Below the pieces are notes generated by a model. That model was not told the DNA's origin. It made no database searches and saw only the letters and a list, made by a program, of their open reading frames with translations. 64,000 bases of DNA from positions 33,903,000 through 33,966,999 of the forward strand of contig CAIIXF020000003.1 of NCBI GenBank assembly GCA_903813345.2, written 5' to 3'. The position numbers were made by a program, and so were the translations under genes. Positions 11,692 to 23,600 of this stretch are shown here, in pieces (the stretch's first letter is position 1; the number at the start of each line of letters is the position of its first letter). This stretch comes from Owenia fusiformis. Its lineage: Eukaryota; Annelida; Polychaeta; Sabellida; Oweniidae.

Positions 11692-14600
11692 TCAAGGTTT
11701 TGCCCATTTTCCATATCCGGGTCTTATTCCTTTAGCGTTCACAACTTCCACCACAATGTTATGTTTAAATTCATTCCATTCTCGTTTTAATTCCTGTTCT
11801 ACGTATTCTTCTTTAACCTTTTCTGTATTGAGATCTCCAAATGTTTGAGTACTTGATTGTTGCATCAGAGTGATTGTGACATCATCCAAATCTGGAAATG
11901 AGATCAAAACATTGTTATTTGATTGTGCATTGTGTTTAAAATCACAATCATTTCTCCTTTGAATTACTGGTTCTTCAAATCAGCTGAACCTACATATACA
12001 ATAATTACTGTAATTTTTGTAACTTTCAAAAAACATGTAAGGAAATTTTAACAAATTTGTCATGAAGATGAAATTGAGATGTTTTTATTAAATTCCAAAC
12101 TCACCTTTAATCTGTTCTGGTTCTATTATCCCCATTTCAACATTAGTTCCAGTTACAATTGTGCATTTCATTGGGTCAGATGTTAACACACTGATTTCAC
12201 CAAAACTTTGAGATTCGTGTAATTTTCCCATCACAACTTGTTTCAACTTTCTTTCTTTACTGCCATTAGGTAATGTGTGCATGACCTCAACTTGCTGAAG
12301 GGCGTGGCATTCACCTGATTTCACAATGGCGATAAATGGTGAAACATATCCCTCGCTAACCAAAACTGAAAAATAAATATTCAAAAATTAGACACAATGA
12401 AGGAATCGAATGATCAAAATAAGATCATTTTCTGAATTCTTGGTTTTCTTACTATATGCATTGCACGACCCTTGTAATAGGTCAAGGTCATTTGAAAGAT
12501 CTTAACCAAATGTGGAATTACAGTCAACTGGGAATCAATATTTGATTTTGACATTGATGGTCAATGACTGCGATTACTCAACATGACCCAAAACGTAAAT
12601 AACCTGGACCAAACCTGGTCCTCATCAACAACTGACTCACACCTACAGTAAGACCTATAAGTGGAACACCTTTGGTACCTAAAATAGTGTTCCACATAGG
12701 AGGTTGCTTTTACATTAAGATAACAGGTACCAGAATGTTGAAGTGTTCCACTTACAGAGATGTTTCACTAATAATTTCAACTGGACAGGTTTTCAGCGCT
12801 TGCATTAGGTTAGAAAATTTGTGAGTCCCAAGGACGCAATTTTAAAAAAAAAGTGTGTCCTTTGAAAAAAAGTGTGTCCCCTATTTCTAGCCTGTTTTGA
12901 GGTATAACTTTATTTTAAAAGCATTTTTTACTAAAACACCTTTCAGTTTTTGATTTCTTGCCGTGAATTAAAACGGAAGTAAGCGTTAAGTACGGACTGA
13001 ATAAATGCATGTTCGTTCATTCGACAATGATCATGAATACATTTTATTTCATGAATAACCTAATATTTGTTTCTGAATAGGAAAAACTGTGGCGTGTCAT
13101 GGTTTCAAATCTAAAAATAAACAAAGTCGAAAAAATTCGAGAGAATCATGATTATTTGTAAATATTCAACATGTTGAGCCTTATTTACAATTCAAATAAA
13201 GGTGAGAGATCATAATTATTTGTTTTTGTTAGGTATCGTTGTAAACACATTGTAGTATTGACCTAAAAATTTGCCTCCAAAAAACGGAAATATTTTCAAT
13301 TTTTGCGTCCTCCAAATTATTTTTGAGTCCTTAACATGTACGGGACGCCGTTAATGCAAGCCCTGAGTTTTACTGTACTTCATGTAGTGTACCTGTATTT
13401 GCTGGGAAGTCCTGCCATCTCACCAAGTTGGCCACCTTCACCAAGGGCTGTCGTGGCCACATTTTGTAGTTCTCACAAGAGAGTAAGAGATTAACCTTTT
13501 CTGTCTGGCCACGTTGCTTGATTTGCTGGAAGACAAATTGTATTGAGTTGTTGTTACCATGTATATTATTGTATTATATTTAAGTGTATTGTATTATATT
13601 ATTGCCTTGAAGTACATATGGAAATTACATTAGACTTTACTACTTTATTGTATGACATTGTAATTGGCTTACAATTGTATTTTTATTTTATTGTATTTCA
13701 TAGCAATTAATGTACTGTATTGTACTTCACTTCACTCCACTGCTCTGTACTGTACTGTATTGTACTGTACTGTATAGCACTGCAGTGTACTATAGTGCAG
13801 TAAGTGCACTGCAATGTACTGTGCTAAATTGCAATGTACTGCATTATACTGTTCTATAAAACACTGAGCTGTACTACACTGCAATGTAATGTAATGAATT
13901 ACACTTCACTTTAGTGCAGTGCACTGTACTGAACTGTACTGAACTTCATTGCATTGTGTTGCATTGAACTGTAATGTACTGTACTGAATGGAGGTGTACT
14001 GTACTTTACTGTAGTGCACTGCACTACAATATATTGTACTACAGTGCCCTGCAGTGTACTGTACTTCACTGTAGTACACTGCTCTGTGCTGTACTGTAGT
14101 ACACTGTGCTGTACTGTAGTACACTGTGCTGTAGTGCACTGTTCTGTACTGTAGTGCACTGCACTATACTGTACTGTAGCGCACTGTACTGTACTGTAGT
14201 GCACTGCACTCCACTGTTCTGAATTTTACTGAAACATGATCAACAAGATATTTTACCAATATTACCAAATATTTACCTCAATAACTCGTTGATAATCAGA
14301 GGTTGAGATTTTCAGGAATTCACAGTTTTCCTCCAATGTTTGAACAGTTAGTATTCTACTATTGGGATCCCTTCCCTCTATCTTCACCAATGTGCCAAAG
14401 CAGTCCCCTACACCTAGCTGAAAACAGTTGAAATTCTGATTACTATGGATGTATATTTAGTAGCTTTTCTTTTTAGGACAAGATTTAATATCAAAATCAT
14501 TTGACATACCTGGGCATATATATAATAATAGCAAAAATCAAAGTTTTATTTTATTGACTAAATTCACATAGTCATACTGACCTTAGGTAGTCCTTCAGTC

Positions 14601-17600
14601 TGTGGGTCAGGTGTGGCAGAGGGTGAGATGAAATCTTCTTCAGGGTCCCCTATCATCCTGACCCAGGGAAAGCCCTGGGGTGCACAGGACCCACGTAAAA
14701 TAAGATGGAACCCTGTGTTGCCAAACACTGGAAGTACAGGTTTGGTTTGAAGCTATTTGAAGATTAAAAATAATTGTCAATCGGATGCACATTATTTTCT
14801 TCTTATCTGGTTTAGACTTGGATTAACTAAAAATAGTATTGCTTCAAGACCCTGGACACTCACCCCCTTAACAACTATGGTAGATCAAATAAGGGTAGGG
14901 GGTCTAGTGTCTTAAACTAAAATTTGAGTGTTATGATTAAATACAGTTTGGGAAATAACATTTGGGAAATTTTAAATAAATACAAATCCATCTCAAAATT
15001 TCAACCTGTGAAGTCCTGCTCCTTCCAAGTATCTATGGTTGCAACTACACAAAGCTCCTTCAGGACATTATCAGACACCTGGGTGCTAAGGAGACGGAAT
15101 GTACGCAGGATTTTATATATTTGATTGTTCTCAGCTGCTGTTCTTTGAAATGATCTGCAGTAGAAATAATTATATGCAATAGAAAAAGAAAAAAGGTAAA
15201 TAATTGTACATGTACTGTTAACAAAGGTGTGAACTATGTATTAGTAAATAAATAAATAAATTTGTCTTAATCCTGTACAATCAAGGTGTTCCATTGACAC
15301 ATTTTTGCTACAAAAGTATTGACCCTGAAACTTATTCCTTAAAATAATTCACATAATTTTCATTCCAATTGCTCTTTATTAATTGAAATCCAATCTTCAT
15401 AAATTATGCTTAAAAATGTTTAAAACGGATCAATGCTTACCTATTGTATGTCCAAATTGAGAAAAAATGTTTTGAATTCAAACCCATTTTAGAGTCTGTG
15501 GAAGAGAAAAAGGTTACATGAATCAAACTTACAGTTTTCTTAGTATTTTCCTTAGTGTTTTGATTTGCTCTGCTCTGACAATTCTCTCATTTTCACTCTT
15601 GCGTTGTTTATGCAGTAGAGATAGATGGTCTCTTATGTCATGGGATATCTCATCCACAGGGTTGGTCTTTTTCACTGGTCTCTCAAACTCAGAGTCAGTT
15701 TTGTCACCTAAAAAATGTGTTCATGTGTAAGATGGAAAAAACAGAATGGAAGGGATGGAGTAGTAACCAGGCCCGTAGCCAGGGGGGTTTGCGGGGTTCG
15801 GGCAAACCCCGCCCCGGCCAAAAATTCTTTCAAAATCATGCAGTTCTTCATGATTTTGAGCACTTTTCAAGTGATTTTAGCCATATTTGGGCCAAAATTG
15901 TCAAATGTGAACCACCCTGGAAATATTTGAAAACTGAACCCCCCTTGGCAAATCCTGGCTATGGGCCTGGTAAGGATAAAGGAGATGCTAGGTAAGGGGT
16001 AGCATTGATTTGATTGGGTTCTCCTTTCGCAGAAAATAGGGTATAGTTGATGTTGCTTTGTCAATGTGGTATCACATTACCTCACTGTAATAGAGCCTAT
16101 TACAGTTTAGTTTAAAATAGTGTAACGTTTTTCCCGGCAGTCAGGAATGCGGGGAAAATGCGGGGAAGATGGACCCTCCCGCGTGTTACTTAATTGCGGG
16201 ATTATACGGAGCGGCGTTGACTCCGCTCGCTACAGTCGCCTGAGATGTTACTCCAAGGGAATGCAAGGGGAAAGAAAGTATTACGCAATCTGGGTTTGCA
16301 CTACACAAGTTCCCTCTGGAACTCACTACAATACAACAATGAACATTCAAGTACAGAATAAAAGTAAAGTTATATATTTGCTCTTTATGAGCCAAACAAT
16401 GGTTTAGAAACAATATAAAATTATGTACAAAGTCGGGTTCAAACTACCCTAAACTATATAATCACTAATGCCTTAAGGCAGAAAAACATGTGATGTCACT
16501 TGAATGTCTTTAAGTTACTATAAGAAAGTAAGATCAAAAGAGGATATCACTTTGATAAGTTCCAGCAAAAGATAAAGGTTGATATCACTTGAATGTCTCT
16601 AAAGTCGCCACATAAAATAATCATGAGCTCATATTAAACAATCACTATAACATTAGATGTCTTTGTTTGTGTCTTCTTCAGTAATTGTGAGATGCACCTC
16701 TTGTCTTTGTATTCCGTTGTCTGTCCTGAAATAAAATTGCGCTCCTGGCCACGGGACTCAACTGTCAACTAATCACGTTTATTAATGTGCAACCTCGTGC
16801 AAGTATCCTTAAATTCCTTTATCCAAGTTGCAATCGGTTGCAACGGTCCTACTCAATGGATGCAAACGCCTTGATCATAGGTGCAATGTTTCTGTGTGCC
16901 CCTGTTCCTAACCAGGGTGCAACTCCTCTATATGTCCTTGTTCCTTAACCAAGGTGCATCTTGCCCCTGTCCCTTAACCAGGGTGCAAGTCCTTTATGTG
17001 CCCTTGTTCCTTAACCAAGGTGCACCTTGCCCCTGTCCCTTAACCAGGGTGCAAGTCCTTTATATGCCCTTGTTCCTAACCAAGGTGCATCTTGCCCCGG
17101 ATCCTTAACCAGGGTACAAGTCCTTTATATTCTCTTATTATCCTTTGCACCTATGTCCAATTTGCAATCCCTTTATATGCCCTTGTTCCTTAACCAAGGT
17201 GCATCTTGCCCCTGTTCCTTAACCAGGGTGCAAGTCTTCTATATTCCATTATCCAAGTTGCAATCAGGTGCAAACGTCCTTAAATCCTTTATCCAAGTTA
17301 TAATCACGTGCAAATGTCCTTAAATCCTTTATCCAAGTTATAATCACGTGCAAATGTCCTTAAATCCTTTATCCAAGTTATAATCACGTGCAAATGTCCT
17401 TAAATCCTTAATCCGAGGTGCAACCTGGTGCAAGTATCCTTAAATCCTTAATCCGAGGTGCAACCGGGTGCAAATGTCCCATATGGGTGCAATCGGGTGC
17501 AAATATACTTAATCATAGGTGCAATGTCTCTGTGTGCCCCTGTTCCTAACCAGGGTGCAATTCCTCTATATGCCCTTGTTCCTTAACCAAGGTGCATCTT

Positions 17601-20600
17601 GCCCCTGTTCCTTAACCAGGGTGCAAGTCCTTTTATGTGCCCTTGTTCCTTAACCAAGGTGCACCTTGCCCCTGTCCCTTAACCAGGGTGCAAGTCCTTT
17701 AAATCTCTTATTATACTTTGCACCTATGTCCAGGTTGCAATCATGGGTACAAATGCCCCTTGCACCAATATGGGGTTGCAAGTTGGGTGCAACTCTCCAA
17801 AATATCCTTTACACCTAATTCAGATGGTTATTATGGATGCAAATATCCCTTGCACCGATATGGGGTTGCAAGTTGGGTGCAACTCTCCCAAATGACCTTC
17901 ACACCTGGTGCAAATATTCCTTGCACCAATATGGGGTTGCAAAGTTGGTTGCAACTCTCCAAAATATCCTTCCGTTGATTATCTTGGGTGCAAATATCCC
18001 TTGCACCAATCTGGGGTTGCAAAGTCGGGTGCAACTCTCCCAAATCTCCTGGGGTTGCAAGATTGAGTGCAACTCTCCCAAAAATTCCTTCACACCTATT
18101 CCAGGTGGTTGATATGGGTGCAAATGTTCCTTGCACCGATATGGGGTTGCAAAGTTGGTTTGCAACTCTTCCAAATGTCCTTCAATTAGTTACTATTGGG
18201 TGCAAATATTCCTTGCACCGATATGGGGTATGCGCAATTACTTGCAACTCTCCCAAAGTCCTTCTGTTGATTACTATAAGTGCAAATATCCCTTGCACCT
18301 ATATGGGGTTGCAAATTGGGTTGCAACTCTCCCAAATATCCTTCACACCTATTCCAGGTGGTTGATATGGGTGCAAATGTTCCTTGCACCGATATGGGGT
18401 TGCAAGTTGGGTGCAACTCTCCCAAATGACCTTCACACCTGGTGCAAATATTCCTTGCACCAATATGGGGTTGCAAAGTTGGTTGCAACTCTCCAAAATA
18501 TCCTTCCGTTGATTATCTTGGGTGCAAATATCCCTTGCACCAATCTGGGGTTGCAAAGTCGGGTGCAACTCTCCCAAATATCCTTCACACCTATTCAAGG
18601 TGGTTGTTATGGGTGCAAATATCCCTTGCACCTATATGGGGTTGCAAATTGGGTTGCAACTCTCCCAAATATCCTTCACACCTATTCCAGGTAGTTGATA
18701 TGGGTGCAAATGTTCCTTGCACCGATATGGGGTTGCAAAGTTGGTTGCAACTCTCCCAAATGTCCTTGAATTGAGTATGGGGTTGCAAAGTTGGGTGCAA
18801 CTCTCCCAAATAACAATACAATGTTGAGTAAAAAGAATGAATAAAAATACACACACAATCTCTATACAATCCGATATGACTCTCTAAATTAATGTTCAAA
18901 ATGTCCAGACTAAAAAATGGACAAACTGTGATGATATTTGATCGACAATCTTTCGTCAATTACTCAACAAAATATTCTTACTTACGACCCCGTGGTTGTT
19001 CCAGTCTGTAAATCCGTTAATTATTTGTCGCACAACAACTTGACAAACTGGTCAAATTCCTTTTATATGCCCCGCGCGGACGTTTTGGACTGCATAATTC
19101 TGATTGGTTAATACCGCCAAAAAACTAGGTTAGTATGCCAATGAGTCTCCGCAATGGGCGATAATATGAAATTGCCATGGATGGTCATGTCACTAAAATG
19201 CTAAAAACGTGATCAATTAACTCGAAAATGATTAAAAATCAAAGTTCCTATGAAAGATTACATGCCAATAATTGATCCGCCACTCGCCTAAACTCACCAG
19301 TTCCACTGAAATTCCTGTAAAATGGCTTCGTTTTCCGATTTCGAAAGAAAAATTACATTGACTTCCTTATTTCCGGAATTTCTTATCAAAACCGGTAATG
19401 GTGAAACGAAAACACAATAATCAATTTTCATCACAATAGTTTATTTAAGTGTCACACGTATACAATTTACACTAAAAAACAATTAAAATATACATACACA
19501 TGTAGAGGTAAAAGAATAATATGTACACGTCCAGCCGTTGCCGACTTATGAGACACTGAATAAAATTTACAATAAAAATAATTTACGTCGTTTAAACATA
19601 CAATATACTAGCTTTGCTAGCATGTAAACATTGCAATCACACATAATTAAACAATATTTTGCTAAATTTGTTGAATTTTCAAAAGAAGGATGCAATGATG
19701 ACATGTAAGTGAAAACATCATATCTTAAATCATTATACAATGGACAATCTATTAGAAAGTGTATTTCATTTTCAACTTCCTGCATATCACACATTAAACA
19801 AATTCTGTCATGAAGGTCTAATTTGGGATTATATCTTCCAGTTTCTACCCTCAGAGGTAATACACCACACCTAAGTTTTGCCAGAGCTTGTCTGTAAATC
19901 CTAGGTAAATACATCTCAACATATTCCTCGGTATGAAAACAAGATTTATGGAGTCTATAACTTCTAAGTTTATTACCATTTTCTTTGTTTTTATTGTCAT
20001 TCCATAAGTTTATATGCCAATCAATTTGATGTTTATCGATAAGTTTCTTTTGAAAACTTTTAATCTTGGCCTTAGTACTATGGATTTGTGTACATTCTTT
20101 ATCAGTGAAATATGTTAAGCCATTTTGATCAAAAATCTTAATGACCTGGTATTCCCAGGATTTTCTTACATTTTTGGACCAAGTAAATATCTTTTTAGTA
20201 ACACGGGAATTATTCATATTTGTAAATCTACACCACTGACGAAAGGTTTCCTTAAGTTGAACGCTATAAAATGAAGGCCATCCAATATCGCCATTTACAG
20301 CATCATTTGGTGTGTACTTTCCAACACCTAGGAAGAAACGGGCTGCCTTATTTTGAACATTATTTAGCAGTCCACGTGGTTTATCTCCCCAAATACCAGA
20401 TCCATATGTCATAATTGGTAAAACAAGTGAATTATAGAGTTTTGTGAAAACATCAAAGGTAAAACCTCCCTTATGGTAAAATTTAGCAATAATGACTCCA
20501 AGAGCTCTGCTAGCAGAGGCTGCTAATGTTTCAATTGCCTTTTTAAAAGTAAGGTGCTCATCTAAATACAAACCTAGGTATTGGTATTCATTTACAGAGG

Positions 20601-23600
20601 ATATTGTGTTCAATCCACAGAGAAAAACAAATTTTGATTGTACAATATTTTTGGGGCGAAAATGTAAAACCTGGGTTTTTTCAGTATTGATTTGAATTCG
20701 CCAATTATTGCACCATTCATTTAATTTATCTAACATTGTCTGAAGATCAAACTCATTTGCAGCAATTAAAGCGATGTCATCAGCATATAAGAGTAAACTA
20801 ATATTTTCATTCAAACCATATTTTACACCAAGACCTAAATTTTTAATCTCAGTGGCTAAAGAGTTAATATATATTGAAAAAAGACTCGGTGAAATTTTAC
20901 ACCCTTGTTTCACACCCTTTGAAACGGGAAACCAATTTGTTAAAGTACCATTTATTCTCACCGCACATTGCACATTTTCATAAAGTGAGACTATGGCATG
21001 ATATATACGACCTTTAATGCCCATTCTATTCAATTTTACAAACAGACATTGTCTGTTAATATTATCAAAGGCTTTAGAAAAATCTACGAAACAAACAAAA
21101 GTTGACAGTTTAGATAATTGTCTGTTATGAACAATAGAATATAATGAGTAAAGATGGTCCTGGCAGCTTCGTTCCTTGCGAAAGCCGTTTTGTTCATCAA
21201 CAAGTTTACCATTTTTCTCAATCCAGTCAGTCAAGCGTGAGTTTATAATGTCGCAATAAACCTTACAAGGTATCGAGATCAAGGTTATTCCGCGGCTATT
21301 TAAAGGAACTCGACGATCTTTGTTACCAGATTTTGGAATTGGGTTAATTATCCCCATGTTCCATTGTTCTGGAACAATGGAGTGAGTGAATGAGTATGCG
21401 ATAATCAAATGAAGTAATGTCATACACGCCCGGTTTTTTATAACCTCAGCAGGTATTCGATCAAAACCAGCGGCTTTTCTCAGTTTAGCATTTTTTATGC
21501 TTGACATGACCTCCTGTAAAGAAATATCTTTGTTTAAATCAGGGTTTACGTCCTTGGACTCATCGGTATTCATTGAGTTGTACTCAGTTTGAATAGAGTG
21601 AAAAAACTCAGAGTTGTAATTGGGATTATCTTTTTGATTGTACAGTTTCTGAAACTCTACTTCCCATTGGTTCAAAATTGTGTTTTTATCGGTTGACATT
21701 TGACCATCACTGTCGATAACCTGCATAGGAATACTGTTTTGCCTATTTTCAGATATGCCTATTTTACCAATTTTTTTCCAGAAAGACTTTTGATCGTATT
21801 TATCATTACACATGTTCATTAATTCCATTTCTTCCTTACGTTGATAATTACGTTTATATTTTCTATTTAAACGATCAAAATACCTTCTATCTTGACAATA
21901 TGTGGCTTTCAAGGCACGTTTTTGATATACTCCATGTTTACATTTTATATAGGCTTTTTCAGATTTACACACCTGTTCCCATGCATTATCCAATTCCTTG
22001 CACCAATATGCCTTATACATAGATTTTTTACGTTTGTTTTGACATGTGTTTAGATTTTGCAGGAAGGTTTTTATCCATTTCTTTAAGTACAAGATTTTCA
22101 AAAATACAATATGCATTATTCACATCATTTGATACATTGAGTGCGTTTTCAATAGATAGTATTGCATCATTTAAAATATCATTAAAAGCATCATTTTCCA
22201 TGAAATTATTTGGAACATTCCGTACATCATACCTTTTCTTAGCATCATCAAAATGATTGTCATTTTCATATGTATATGCATCAGAAACATTACTCACATG
22301 GTTTAAAGATAATTCACATAAAAGAACTGAATGATCAGGTTGCTTATCTGGAATGCGCAAATTGAATTTATTTATAATATCACTTATGGTTAAGACAGAG
22401 AAATCTTGCCATAAATCCAATTGCTCATGAGGTACAATTATATAGTCTATAACTGACTTTCCTCTCATTGCATCAATAAAAGTAAAATTATTTGAATTAC
22501 CTTTCCGACCATTCAACATTACAAAATTTGAATCAATTAAAAATTCTGTAAGCAATACACCATACGAGTTTTCGCCATAATCAAGGATGTTTCTCGGTGG
22601 GACTTCATCCACACCGGCTATGTAATCAAATACATCACCACATCTTGAATTGAAATCACCACATATTACAGTGAAACCAATATTTTGATAAATGTAGATT
22701 TTATTTAACAAATTATTATAAAAATCCTCTCCATCAATAGAACGTGTAGAGTCTTTGGGAGGCAAATAGCAACTACATAAACATATCACTGTATCTGATG
22801 TTTTGCATGAAAGCTTCATCCACAAAATTCCTTCAGACTCATCATCTAAAAGTTCAATGTTAAATATGTTAAACACTCGTTCATGGATTAAGACACCTAC
22901 TCCCCCTGATCCACGTCTTGCGTTGTGATGTTGATTTGTACGGTTATTACCATACCATACATAGTTCGGAATAGTCAAAACATCATGGTATTTAAGAAAT
23001 GATTCACTGATGCACATTATATCTGGATTAAGAGAGTCAATGACATCTTGACGAAATGCTGAATTATCATTTTGTTTTAAAGACCAACCGTTCACATTCC
23101 ATGATGAAATTACTAGTCGGCTTCGGCGTGAATCCTAATCCTGACGGCTACGTCGACCTTCACGGGCTGTGTTGACGTTACGCGGTGCTCCTCTGGAAGT
23201 GGGAGCTGGAGATCGTGATCTCTGTCGGTTAGTTGATGTACGACCATCGGGTGTATTCTCACGATTACCACGGAACCCATCATGTCCACGGTTACGTTGA
23301 CGTTGATCACGCTTGTCTACAATACGTCCGTTAATAACAATCAGGTCATCGCGTGCACACGTATTTACCAATTTACGTAGATTAGACTCGTGAGCCAGCT
23401 CGGATTTTGTTTTCGCAGGAAAGATTTTAACATCCTTATTTCGTCGAGACTGGGACAGTTTATTCTTATTTTCAAGAATAATAGACCTGTCGTCGATGGT
23501 CCTGCAGGTTACAATCACAACCTTAGAGTCATTGTTTCTGCCTAATCGTTTGGCAGATTCAATTGTAATATCTCTGAGTTTGAGATCTTCACGTAGAATT

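Noticed and set aside
13906-14204. Tyr/Cys/Thr-rich frames
   Set aside because: They come from CTGTA/GTGCACTG low-complexity DNA inside an intron.
15715-15995. Plus-strand frames of 71-92 codons
   Set aside because: They lie within a Harbinger-like MITE and its flanks.
17718-18959. Overlapping frames on both strands of up to 187 codons
   Set aside because: All six frames are open in places because the satellite units lack stops; peptides are period repeats of CKYPLHQYGV type.
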